A stretch of 64,000 nt of DNA. Source: Leptothermofonsia sp049200465 (GTDB taxonomy: Bacteria; Cyanobacteriota; Cyanobacteriia; Leptolyngbyales; Leptolyngbyaceae). Under the pieces are notes generated by a model. That model was not told where the DNA came from. It saw only the letters and a program-made list of their open reading frames with translations, and searched no databases. Where the stretch lies: the NCBI RefSeq assembly GCF_049200465.1, contig NZ_CP120836.1, positions 868,001-932,000 of the forward strand. The letters are read 5' to 3'. Shown here piece by piece: positions 19,163 through 27,807 of the stretch. The translations under genes were made by a program, and so were the position numbers. How positions within the stretch are numbered: position 1 is the stretch's first letter; each line of letters opens with the position of its first letter.

Positions 19163-19393
19163 CTACCATAACTTGGGTTCTATCGCAATTCGTTCAAACG
19201 GAATATGGAGTGTCGCTAGCGTTGGGGCAACTCCAGTAATATCTTGGTTAACCTGCGATTGAACCTTTAAAGCAGAAGCTGGAAATTGGAATTCAGCCAA
19301 CTCTCCGGAAAAATTTAAGAATGGCGGGGTTTGTTGCGCCTGATGGCCTTGAAGCAGAGGCGATGGCCACCTGAGCGAGGGAATGAGAGACAA
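19163..19393 (-). CDS. short hypothetical protein, possibly a remnant
   Basis: A 76-residue frame whose C-terminal half, LNFSGELAEFQFPASALKVQ onward to FERIAIEPKLW, looks like real protein sequence, while the N-terminal part looks random. It lies just ahead of the broken small gene on the same strand, so the two may be remains of one small operon. I recognise no family. Confidence that it is expressed is low. Confidence 0.35.
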   Translation of the reverse strand: MSLIPSLRWPSPLLQGHQAQQTPPFLNFSGELAEFQFPASALKVQSQVNQDITGVAPTLATLHIPFERIAIEPKLW

Positions 19394-19465
19394 ATAGTAT
19401 CAAGGACTACGGTTTGTCCTTTCTCCCCCCCTTATTCAGTAGTGAAAAACACTTAATTTATTGCT

Positions 19466-20905
19466 GTGCAGTTCAACGATTACGAACCGGGGGATTTCTA
19501 CGACGAACTTTTCATTGCAAAGGGGCAACCTCGACCGGAGGCTATTCCCCTCGTCAATCGCATCAATGCCCTCTCTGCCGAGGAGGTTCGGCGGCGGCAA
19601 CAGGCTGCCCAGATTGCCATGTTCAAAATGGGAGTCACCTTCAACGTATATAGCGACGGCCAGGGAACGGAGCGAATTTTTCCATTTGATATCATTCCCC
19701 GCATTGTTTCAGCAGAGGAATGGGAGTTAATTGAAAGGGGGTTGAAGCAGCGAATTTATGCCCTGAATCAATTCATTGGAGACGTTTACGGAGATCTGAA
19801 AATTCTGCGTGACGGCATTATTCCCACCGAATTGATTTACTCAGCAACAGGATTTTTGAAGCCCTGTATTGGGTTAAAACCGCCAGGAGGTATCTGGTGT
19901 CATATTACAGGAACTGACCTGGTGCGCGATCGCGATGGTCAATGGTACGTCCTGGAAGACAATCTGCGCTGTCCATCAGGTGTGTCCTATGTGCTGGAAA
20001 ATCGACGGGTGATGAAGAGCACCTTCCCGTTAGTGTTCAACACGATGAAAATTCAGCCGGTGGAAGACTACCCCAGTCACCTGCTGGAAACACTGCTGAA
20101 TCTGGCCCCACCCCATCTTTCTGATCCCACCGTTGTCGTCCTTACCCCCGGCATTTACAATTCCGCCTACTTTGAACACTCCTTCCTGGCTCAGCAAATG
20201 GGGGTAGAACTGGTGGAGGGACGGGATCTGGTGGTTCAGGATGGCTATTTGCAGATGCGGACAACAAAGGGATTGCAGCGGGTCGATGTGATTTATCGTC
20301 GTATTGATGATGACTTTATTGATCCCCTGGTGTTTCGTTCAGACTCGATGCTAGGAGTACCAGGGTTGATGGATGTGTATCGCTCCGGCAGAGTGGCGAT
20401 CGCCAATGCCTTGGGAACAGGTGTAGCAGACGACAAGGTGATCTACGCCTATGTCCCTTACATGATTCGTTATTACCTGAACGAAGACCCGATTTTATCA
20501 AATGTGCTCACCTATCTCTGCTGGGAACCCGATCAGCAAAGCCACGTTCTGGCCAATCTGGATAAGCTCGTTGTCAAAGCGGCAAACGAATCCGGCGGCT
20601 ATGGCATGCTGGTGGGTCCCCATGCGACCCAGGAACAACGAGATGAATTTGCCAAACGCATTCAGGCATCTCCCCGTAATTACATCGCCCAACCCACTCT
20701 CTGCCTCTCCCGCGTTCCTACCCTGTTTGATGATCACTTTGAAGGTTGCCATGTGGATCTTCGCCCCTACATCCTCTATGGCAAAGAAATCTACGTCAAT
20801 CCGGGTGGCTTAACCCGCGTTGCCCTCCGGCGCGGATCTCTGGTGGTCAATTCATCCCAAGGTGGGGGAAGTAAGGATACGTGGGTTGTTTGTAAGTCAA
20901 ACTAA
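19466..20905 (+). CDS. circularly permuted ATP-grasp type 2 protein
   Basis: A 479-residue protein starting at GTG (QFNDYEPGDFYDELF). It has the hallmarks of the circularly permuted ATP-grasp family (old DUF404/DUF407): GVTFNVYSDGQGTERIFPFD, WYVLEDNLRCPSGVSYVLEN, LTPGIYNSAYFEHSFLA and VVKAANESGGYGMLVGP. These proteins are expected to activate a carboxylate with ATP and join it to an amine; the substrate is unknown. It leads an alpha-E and a transglutaminase-like gene on the same strand, the gene set known to travel with Anbu, whose gene lies 3 kb on. Confidence 0.92.
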   Translation: MQFNDYEPGDFYDELFIAKGQPRPEAIPLVNRINALSAEEVRRRQQAAQIAMFKMGVTFNVYSDGQGTERIFPFDIIPRIVSAEEWELIERGLKQRIYALNQFIGDVYGDLKILRDGIIPTELIYSATGFLKPCIGLKPPGGIWCHITGTDLVRDRDGQWYVLEDNLRCPSGVSYVLENRRVMKSTFPLVFNTMKIQPVEDYPSHLLETLLNLAPPHLSDPTVVVLTPGIYNSAYFEHSFLAQQMGVELVEGRDLVVQDGYLQMRTTKGLQRVDVIYRRIDDDFIDPLVFRSDSMLGVPGLMDVYRSGRVAIANALGTGVADDKVIYAYVPYMIRYYLNEDPILSNVLTYLCWEPDQQSHVLANLDKLVVKAANESGGYGMLVGPHATQEQRDEFAKRIQASPRNYIAQPTLCLSRVPTLFDDHFEGCHVDLRPYILYGKEIYVNPGGLTRVALRRGSLVVNSSQGGGSKDTWVVCKSN

Positions 20906-21048
20906 CAGCTATAGCGTTCACAAATAGGTTGTAAACATAGCGTTCACAAATAGGTTGTAAACAAGGGGGGGGGCTTCGCCCCCACCCACGCAAAGGTGGA
21001 ACCCCTGCACCCCGTTCAAATTTCAAGCAGGATCGTTATAACAGCCAA
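20906..21048. repeat. palindromic repeat after the ATP-grasp gene
   Basis: It starts at the stop codon of the ATP-grasp gene. A direct duplication of ATAGCGTTCACAAATAGGTT comes first, then GGGGGGGCTTCGCCCCC, GTGGAACCCCTGCACCCC and CAAATTTCAAG, closing with GATCGTTATAACAG. The 3' half matches the copies at 22957-23043 and 38959-39084. Confidence 0.8.
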
Positions 21049-21064
21049 CAACTAATAACTAAAA

Positions 21065-22027
21065 ATGCTTAGCCGTGTTGCAGATTCTATCTATTGGCTC
21101 AATCGCTATGTCGAACGAGCAGAAAATGTTGCCCGCTTCGTCGATGTCAACCTGAACTTGCTGCTGGACTCACCCAGCGGAGTTTCTCAACAATGGGAAC
21201 CGATTGTACTGACAACGGGAGACCTGCCGTTATTTCAAGAGCGCTATGGAGAGGCCACTGCCGAAAGTGTGATTCGCTTTCTCACGTTTGATGGAGATTA
21301 TTCCAATTCCATTCTTTCCTGCCTGCGGTCAGCGCGGGAAAATGCGCGATCGGTGCGGGAAATTATTTCCTCCGAGATGTGGCAGCATGTCAATTCTTTC
21401 TATCTGATGGTGACGGAAGCCGCTCAATCTAAAACCCTCCAGGATCTTTCCAGTGTGCTCAAGTTTTACGAGGAAGTGAAGATGGCCAGCCATCTATTTG
21501 CTGGGATAATGAATGCAACGATGACTCACAACGAAGGCTGGCACTTTGGGCAGATTGGCAGGCTGATGGAGCGAGCTGATAAAACTGCTCGTATTCTGGA
21601 TGTGAAGTATTTCATTCTGCTGCCTTCAGTGAATTACGTGGGCAGTACGCTGGATGAACTTCAATGGATGGCATTGCTGAAATCTGCCAGTGCCTATGAA
21701 ATGTACCGCAAACGCGGGCAACACCGAATTTCACCCAATTCTATAGCGGAGTTTTTGATTTTGGAGCAGGAGTTTCCCCGCTCAATTCGGTTTTGCATTA
21801 TGCAGGCTGAGCGATCGCTCCACCAAATCACAGGCACCCCCGTTGGTACCTGGCGCACTTCCGTCGAACGGTCAATGGGGCGGCTCCGCACCGACCTCGA
21901 CTACCTCACCATTGACGACATTATTGATACCGGTCTCCACGAATTTCTCGACAATTTGCAAATTCGCATGAACGATGTCGGCGATAAGATGTTTGAAACG
22001 TTTTTTGCCCTGCAAGCTGCCAGCTAG
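21065..22027 (+). CDS. alpha-E domain protein (DUF403)
   Basis: A 320-residue, largely helical protein starting MLSRVADSIYWLNRYVERAE, the diagnostic opening of alpha-E proteins. Further family blocks are SCLRSARENARSVREIIS and HFGQIGRLMERADKTARILD. The family is nearly always encoded with circularly permuted ATP-grasp and transglutaminase-like proteins, and comparative studies propose a role in making or turning over a peptide-like tag or ligand. No catalytic residue set is established. It lies between those two partners here, 8 bp before the transglutaminase gene, which argues for one transcript. Confidence 0.93.
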   Translation: MLSRVADSIYWLNRYVERAENVARFVDVNLNLLLDSPSGVSQQWEPIVLTTGDLPLFQERYGEATAESVIRFLTFDGDYSNSILSCLRSARENARSVREIISSEMWQHVNSFYLMVTEAAQSKTLQDLSSVLKFYEEVKMASHLFAGIMNATMTHNEGWHFGQIGRLMERADKTARILDVKYFILLPSVNYVGSTLDELQWMALLKSASAYEMYRKRGQHRISPNSIAEFLILEQEFPRSIRFCIMQAERSLHQITGTPVGTWRTSVERSMGRLRTDLDYLTIDDIIDTGLHEFLDNLQIRMNDVGDKMFETFFALQAAS

Positions 22028-22035
22028 AACCCTCA

Positions 22036-22908
22036 GTGCGCTATCAAATCAGTCATACTACAACTTATCGTTACAGCCAGCCGGTCACCCTCTACCCGCA
22101 TGTGGTGCGGCTTCGTCCCCGGAGCGATAGCAGTCAAACTTTACAGTCGTTTTCCTTGCTGGTTACTCCAGAGCCAATGAACCAATCTCAGGTGCTTGAT
22201 CTGGATGGCAATTCAACTATCAAAGTGTGGTTTAAGCCAGAACCAGCGGAGTCTTTAGTTGTACAGGTGCTTTCACAGGTAGAAACTCACCAAACCGATC
22301 CGTTCAACTATTTGCTGGAGCCGTGGGCACTCAGTCTCCCGATCGATTATCCTGCCTCCCTATTTGGACAACTTCAACCTTATTTAGTGGCTCAATTTCC
22401 TGGTTATGGTTCTGCGATCGATCCAGTGGCAGTTCAACTGGCTCAGGAGATTTCCCAACAGGCAGAAGGGAACTCTGCACTCTTTCTAACTCTGCTGAAT
22501 CAACAGATTTATCAGAACTGCAAGCAATTAATCCGGGAAACGGGGGATCCCTTTCCACCGGGAGTGACCTGGACGGCTCAGGCTGGTTCTTGCCGTGACC
22601 TGACGGTGTTATTTGTGGAAGTGTGTCGGGCGATTGGGTTAGCGGCCCGGTTTGTTACGGGGTATAATGAAGGTGACCCAGACAGCCGCAAATTCCATCT
22701 GCATGCGTGGGCAGAGGTTTACCTGCCTGGTGCTGGTTGGCGGGGGTTTGATCCAACTCAAGGATTGGCAGTTGCTGACCGTCATGTTGCCTTAGTGGCA
22801 AGCGCTTTCTATCGTTATGCGGGACCCATTTCCGGGTCATTTAACCGGGCAGGAGGAGCCCAATCAGAAATGTCCTATCAATTAGTGATTCAGGGTATTA
22901 ACCAGTAG
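22036..22908 (+). CDS. transglutaminase-like cysteine protease family protein
   Basis: A 290-residue protein starting at GTG (RYQISHTTTYRYSQPVTLYP), the usual N-terminal beta domain of bacterial transglutaminase-like proteins. The catalytic triad is visible: Cys in AGSCRDLTVLFVEVCRAIG, His in FHLHAWAEVYLPG and Asp in GFDPTQG. Such proteins usually hydrolyse peptide or isopeptide bonds. It starts 8 bp after the alpha-E gene. With the ATP-grasp it forms a ligase/hydrolase pair, consistent with attachment and removal of the same unknown group. Confidence 0.93.
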   Translation: MRYQISHTTTYRYSQPVTLYPHVVRLRPRSDSSQTLQSFSLLVTPEPMNQSQVLDLDGNSTIKVWFKPEPAESLVVQVLSQVETHQTDPFNYLLEPWALSLPIDYPASLFGQLQPYLVAQFPGYGSAIDPVAVQLAQEISQQAEGNSALFLTLLNQQIYQNCKQLIRETGDPFPPGVTWTAQAGSCRDLTVLFVEVCRAIGLAARFVTGYNEGDPDSRKFHLHAWAEVYLPGAGWRGFDPTQGLAVADRHVALVASAFYRYAGPISGSFNRAGGAQSEMSYQLVIQGINQ

Positions 22909-22956
22909 CAGCATTAATTGATTAACCGGATTGGAAATTGATTAACCGGATTGGAT

Positions 22957-23043
22957 ATATAGCTATAGCCACCAGGCTTAAGACGGGGTGCAGGGGTTCC
23001 ACCCCTGCACCCCGTTCAAATTTCAAGAAGGATCGCTATAGCA
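22957..23043. repeat. palindromic repeat abutting the Uma2 stop codon
   Basis: It starts TATATAGCTATAGCCACCAGG and ends GATCGCTATAGC, with CAGGGGTTCCACCCCTG and CACCCCGTTCAAATTTCAAG inside. The last base touches the stop codon of the Uma2 gene on the minus strand. A duplicated 16-mer, GATTAACCGGATTGGA, precedes it at 22919-22954. Confidence 0.8.
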
Positions 23044-23640
23044 CTACTTCTTCTCAGAACGGATAGCGCTGAGAAAGTCCTTAATTGCCTGCGGTTGTTC
23101 ATAGGGGCGAATATGCTGAGCCAGCAATTGCAGATTTAAATCTGGAAAAAACTGGCTGTGGTTAACCTCTTGATAACTGTCCTGGCGCAGGTCATACAAG
23201 GTAAGCTGATTGCTCTCCCAAATTAGAACTTCTGGAACTCCAAGCCCTTGGTAGACGGCTAGTTTATCAACTCCTCCACTGGTTAAATTCACCTCGATCG
23301 CAAAATCCGGTAATTCCTTCAGAGTATGCACACAGTAGCACTCATCCGGTTCTAATCCCCGTGCCTTCGCTTCCCGTCGAAAGGTAGTTGATCCATACCC
23401 ATGTAGCGGAATATCCGCCTCCTCCGCATAGCGCTCTAACAGCCTTACAATGACCTTTTTGATCATCTCGTGTTCAGGAGAGGGCATAAAGATTTCCAGG
23501 GTTCCCTCAAGGTAAATCAGCCGCAATCCGGGGTAATCTCCAAGGGTTGCTAAGAGGCTTTCGTACTGTTGCCAGGTCACACTGGGTAAGACTACCCGCT
23601 GCTCTTCGGCGTTGGATGGCGGTTGAATTAAGGTAGTCAT
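23044..23640 (-). CDS. Uma2 family putative restriction-like endonuclease
   Basis: 198 residues from the ATG at 23640 (MTTLIQPPSNAEEQRVVLPS); a longer in-frame start would overlap anbu. It has the Uma2/DUF820 layout: LIYLEGTLEIFMPSPEHEMI, EADIPLHGYGSTTFRREAKA, EPDECYCV, DFAIEVNLTSGGVDKLAVYQ and GVPEVLIWE, giving the acidic and lysine residues of a PD-(D/E)xK-like core. The family is hugely expanded in cyanobacteria, and its role is unknown. It interrupts what would be the anbu neighbourhood, 58 bp after the anbu stop. Confidence 0.93.
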   Translation of the reverse strand: MTTLIQPPSNAEEQRVVLPSVTWQQYESLLATLGDYPGLRLIYLEGTLEIFMPSPEHEMIKKVIVRLLERYAEEADIPLHGYGSTTFRREAKARGLEPDECYCVHTLKELPDFAIEVNLTSGGVDKLAVYQGLGVPEVLIWESNQLTLYDLRQDSYQEVNHSQFFPDLNLQLLAQHIRPYEQPQAIKDFLSAIRSEKK

Positions 23641-23698
23641 GAGAAAGTTTCCGCTAAACCTGCCCTTACCTGTTTCATAGCAAATGTGAGGTATCTCT

Positions 23699-24469
23699 TC
23701 AATCGGCTGCTGGACCTGGATCGCCCGGTATTTGCATGTAATGTTCCCAGTCGATATTGGGCATGCGATCAAAGGCTTCCTTGAGGGATATCTCCCACAT
23801 ATTGCGGATTTTTTGCAGGTAGGGCGCTCCTAATTTGAGCCGCAATTCATAACGAATTTTGTAGGTGCCAGTTTCATACATCACCAGGTTGATGGGTGGT
23901 CCTACGGAAATATTGGATTTCATTGTGGAGTCAATGGAGAGCAAAGCGCACTTGGCGGCATCTTCCAGGGGAGTATCAAAGTCGAGAATACGATCAAGAA
24001 TGGGCTTGCCATATTTGGTTTCGCCAATTTGCAGAAAAGGGGTATCTGTAGATGCCTGAATGCAGTTGCCCTGGCTATAGATCAAAAACAGGGAGGGTTC
24101 TTCTCCCTTGATTTGCCCACCCACCAAAAAAGAGCAAGTGAAATCAATTCCGTCTTTTTCTAACCAGGGACGGTCTTGATCTTGAACTTGTCGTGCTTTT
24201 GCCCCAATGTAGCGGGCCACTTCATACATACTGGAAAGGGTATGCAAACTGGTGTCTGCCTTAGAAATCAGATCATGGCGAAGTAACGTCAGCGTTCCCT
24301 GAGTGGCAGAAAGGTTACCAGATGTGCAGATGAGAATGACGCGATCGCCCGGTTCCGAAAAATCAAACAGCTTTTGATGGGTTGAAATGTAATCCACTCC
24401 CGCATTGGTGCGCGAGTCCGCAGCCATGACCAAGCCAGAGTAAGTCAAAATTCCAAGGCAGTACGTCAT
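23699..24469 (-). CDS. anbu: Anbu, bacterial proteasome homologue (proteasome-type protease)
   Basis: A 256-residue protein starting MTYCLGILTYSGLVMAADSR. After Met removal Thr1 is at the N-terminus, with Asp17 and Lys32 where proteasome-fold hydrolases place their active-site residues; TNAGVDYIS and FDFSEPGDRVILICTSGNLS are typical of Anbu rather than HslV. No partner ATPase such as HslU lies nearby. Anbu genes are characteristically found with ATP-grasp, alpha-E and transglutaminase-like genes; all three lie at 19466-22908, on the opposite strand. The inversion and the Uma2 gene between them suggest a rearranged operon. Confidence 0.93.
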   Translation of the reverse strand: MTYCLGILTYSGLVMAADSRTNAGVDYISTHQKLFDFSEPGDRVILICTSGNLSATQGTLTLLRHDLISKADTSLHTLSSMYEVARYIGAKARQVQDQDRPWLEKDGIDFTCSFLVGGQIKGEEPSLFLIYSQGNCIQASTDTPFLQIGETKYGKPILDRILDFDTPLEDAAKCALLSIDSTMKSNISVGPPINLVMYETGTYKIRYELRLKLGAPYLQKIRNMWEISLKEAFDRMPNIDWEHYMQIPGDPGPAAD

Positions 24470-24661
24470 GTGGATGATAGGGGTTTGGAGGGGGGCAAAT
24501 CTTTAAAAAACCCCTTTAAATCTTAAGCGGTTTTTCATCACCCTATCACCCCTGCCCTTCCGCCCCTCCGCTCCCCCTTACACCTCACCCTGAAATAGAT
24601 GCGCAGAGGGTGCATAATCCTGGTACATTTAGCGGAGTATCTGCAAGCGAGTTTTAGGAAG

Positions 24662-25813
24662 ATGAAAGTCCTTGTTATTGGTGGCGACGGCTATTGCGGT
24701 TGGGCAACCGCGCTATATCTTTCTAATCAAGGCTATGAAGTTGGAATTTTGGATAGCCTGGTAAGGCGGCTCTGGGATATGGAGCTTTGTGCAGAAACAC
24801 TGACTCCCATTGCTCCAATTCACCAGCGGATTCAGCGCTGGAAGGATTTAACTGGAAAATCCATTGATCTATTTATTGGCGATATCACCAATTATGCTTT
24901 TTTAAGCAAAGCCCTGCGTCAGTTTGAACCCGATGCGATCGTCCACTTTGGCGAACAGCGCTCTGCTCCCTTCTCAATGATTGATCGGGAACACGCCGTC
25001 ATGACCCAGGTCAACAACGTGGCGGGGACACTCAACATCCTCTATGCCATGAAAGAAGACTTTCCCGACTGTCATCTGGTGAAGCTGGGGACGATGGGCG
25101 AGTATGGCACTCCTAACATCGACATTGAAGAGGGCTACATCACCATTGAACACAACGGGCGCAAAGATACCCTACCTTATCCTAAACAACCTGGCAGCAT
25201 GTATCACCTGAGCAAGGTGCACGACTCGCATAATATTCACTTCGCTTGCAGAATTTGGGGATTGCGGGCCACCGACCTGAACCAGGGGGTGGTTTACGGG
25301 GTGCTGACGGAAGAGACGGGAATGGATGAGTTGCTCATCAACCGACTGGACTATGACGGGGTGTTTGGTACAGCCTTGAACCGTTTTTGCATCCAGGCAG
25401 CGATCGGGCATCCATTGACAGTCTATGGGAAAGGCGGTCAGACCCGTGGTTTTTTGGATATTCGGGATACGGTGCGCTGTGTGGAATTGGCGATCGCTAA
25501 CCCGGCTAATCCCGGCGAGTTCCGCGTCTTTAACCAGTTCACTGAGCAATTCAGCGTCGGTGATCTGGCCATGATGGTACAAAAGGCAGGCACCGCTCTG
25601 GGATTAAAGGTGGAAGTGAATCATCTCGACAATCCCCGGATTGAAAAGGAGGAGCATTACTTCAATGCCAAGAACACCAAGTTGCTAGATTTGGGACTTC
25701 AACCCCACTACCTATCCGATTCCTTGCTTGACTCGCTACTCAACTTTGCGATGAAGTACAAGCACCGGGTTGATGAGTCCCAGATTCTACCAAAGGTCAC
25801 CTGGAAACGTTAG
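24662..25813 (+). CDS. sqdB: UDP-sulfoquinovose synthase
   Basis: 383 residues from the ATG at 24662 (MKVLVIGGDGYCGWATALYL), close behind an AGGAAG site; an upstream in-frame start adds 21 poorly conserved residues. The Rossmann glycine motif GGDGYCGW, the GTMGEYGTP segment and the YHLSK catalytic Tyr-Lys pair identify the SDR enzyme that makes UDP-sulfoquinovose from UDP-glucose and sulfite. It provides the head group of the thylakoid lipid SQDG. The next gene is sqdX, the usual cyanobacterial sqdBX pair. Confidence 0.96.
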   Translation: MKVLVIGGDGYCGWATALYLSNQGYEVGILDSLVRRLWDMELCAETLTPIAPIHQRIQRWKDLTGKSIDLFIGDITNYAFLSKALRQFEPDAIVHFGEQRSAPFSMIDREHAVMTQVNNVAGTLNILYAMKEDFPDCHLVKLGTMGEYGTPNIDIEEGYITIEHNGRKDTLPYPKQPGSMYHLSKVHDSHNIHFACRIWGLRATDLNQGVVYGVLTEETGMDELLINRLDYDGVFGTALNRFCIQAAIGHPLTVYGKGGQTRGFLDIRDTVRCVELAIANPANPGEFRVFNQFTEQFSVGDLAMMVQKAGTALGLKVEVNHLDNPRIEKEEHYFNAKNTKLLDLGLQPHYLSDSLLDSLLNFAMKYKHRVDESQILPKVTWKR

Positions 25814-26017
25814 CAGTGTTGTACAGGCATTCGTATTCTATTGCTCCCGCTATTGGTTGTGGTGCCTGGTACGTCACTGCTGTGCTAAAGGGAGTAAAGG
25901 TACTGCTGGGATGAGCCATTATATCGATTGGGATTCTATACCCGCTATACCCTGTCCAGGCGGATAGCTGGATTTTGTGTTCAATTGCTTCCTGTAAGGA
26001 GGACATTTTCGTTCCGT

Positions 26018-27170
26018 ATGCGAGTTGCCTTATTCACTGAAACATTTCTGCCTAAAGTTGATGGCATCGTGACCCGCCTCCGCCATACCATTGATCATCT
26101 TCAGCGAATGGGCGATCAGGTCTTAGTGGTGGCTCCAGATGGTGGCTTAACCGAATACAAAGGAGCCAGAATCTATGGAGTTTCGGGCTTTCCCCTCCCT
26201 CTTTATCCAGAGCTTAAGCTGGCGCTGCCTCGCCCATCTATTGGCTATGTCCTGAAGCGCTTTAATCCCGAAATTATCCACATAGTCAACCCCGCTGTCC
26301 TTGGCCTGGCGGGGTTGTTTTATAGCAAAATTCATAATATTCCCCTGATTGCCTCCTACCATACCCACCTGCCAGAGTATTTGCAGCACTATGGGTTGGG
26401 GATGCTGGAGGGTTTGCTATGGGAGCTGTTAAAAGCTGGACATAACCAGGCTGCTCTCAATCTCTGCACCTCCACAGCCATGATGCAGGAATTGTCTCAG
26501 CATGGCATTGAACGGGTTGATCTGTGGCAGCGAGGCGTTGATACAGAAATGTTTCAACCCCATCTTGCCAGCCAGGAGATGCGATCGCGCCTCAGCCAGG
26601 GGCATCCTGAAAAGCCTCTACTGCTTTACGTGGGCCGTCTTTCTGCCGAAAAAGAGATTGAGCAAATCAAACCTGTTCTAGAAGCCATTCCTGATGCCAG
26701 GCTGGCCCTAGTGGGCAACGGCCCCCATCGGCAGGCACTGGAAGCCCACTTTATCGGCACACCCACCCACTTTGTTGGCTACTTACAGGGGAGTCGAGCT
26801 CGCTTCCGCCTTTGCCTCCGCTGATGCCTTTGTGTTTCCCTCCCGTACCGAGACACTGGGACTGGTGCTTCTGGAAGCGATGGCAGCTGGTTGCCCGGTT
26901 GTCGCAGCCCGCTCTGGTGGCATTCCAGATATTGTGGAAGATGGGGTGAATGGATTTCTGTTCGATCCAGCGGATAGAAATGGAGCGATCGCCGCCACCC
27001 AACGCCTCCTAGCCAATCCTGAAGAACGGGAAGCCCTGCGTCACAACGCTCGTCGAGAAGCCGAACGTTGGGGATGGTCTGCTGCTACACGCCAGTTGCG
27101 AGGCTTTTATCAATCAGTTATTGCTAAACACTCCCCTATCCGCCGCGTAGAAAGGGTGAAACCTGGGTAA
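26018..27170 (+). pseudogene. sqdX: sulfolipid synthase SqdX, frameshifted
   Basis: From the ATG at 26018, with TAAGGAGG 15 bp upstream, the frame encodes a GT4 glycosyltransferase: MRVALFTETFLPKVDGIVTR, YVGRLSAEKEIEQIKPVL and HFVGYLQG. Coding then jumps to another frame that reads ELASAFASADAFVFPSRTET and LEAMAAGCPVVAARSGGIPD to the end at 27170. The break is at about 26788-26795 (CAGGGGAGTCGAGCTC); removing one base there restores a continuous protein of about 383 residues. The enzyme moves sulfoquinovose onto diacylglycerol. An otherwise intact gene with one indel suggests a sequencing error or very recent loss. Confidence 0.85.
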
Positions 27171-27243
27171 GGGCAGATTTTATAAGGGCAGATTTAACAA
27201 ATCTACAATCAGCCTTTAGTTAGTGTTTCAATGAAACCTGCCC

Positions 27244-27480
27244 CTACTCTGTCCTGTTGCTGCCAATTCCAAGCTGCTTCTTACTTTGCTTTAATTCTTC
27301 CCAGAGATATTTAATCTTCAAGTAAGCCTCCTCTGGAGAAAGTTTGCCATTTGTTTCTAGAGAACAGATATAGCTAACTTTCTGTGAAAACTCCTGCAAA
27401 TTGGCGTTAAACACAAGATTTTCTGGCTTAACTTCTCCCCGATAGGGTGTTTTTGGAAGCAAGAATTCAGAATGGTTCAT
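27244..27480 (-). CDS. DUF7219 family small cyanobacterial protein
   Basis: 78 residues from the ATG at 27480 (MNHSEFLLPKTPYRGEVKPE), which has GGGGG 7 bp upstream. The sequence NLVFNANLQEFSQKVSYICSLETNGKLSPEEAY followed by a Lys-rich helix matches a small family found in nearly all cyanobacteria. No function is known. It is soluble and mostly helical. Longer in-frame starts add sequence unlike the family. Confidence 0.85.
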   Translation of the reverse strand: MNHSEFLLPKTPYRGEVKPENLVFNANLQEFSQKVSYICSLETNGKLSPEEAYLKIKYLWEELKQSKKQLGIGSNRTE

Positions 27481-27807
27481 TTTAATTCCCCCTTTACTTG
27501 AAACTGATTTGACTAGGAGGGATTCAGTTTTATTGTCTTGACTTAAACCCTGTCCATTTAGAAACTTGTAGTCTTTCCTGCTGGGGCAATCTCCAGGTTT
27601 CAACCTGGATGATGATTAACCAGATCTTAACCTAAAGATTACTCTCTTAACCTGAATGCATCTTAATGGGAACGCAAATTTTCCATATCTTCACAGAAGG
27701 GTAACGCTGAAGATAAAGGACTGGAGCCAGGAGCATTTCGAGTTCTGAGTTTCCGTCACCCACCACACTCTGACTCATCCACCTATCCACCCTTTCCCTT
27801 CCTGGCT

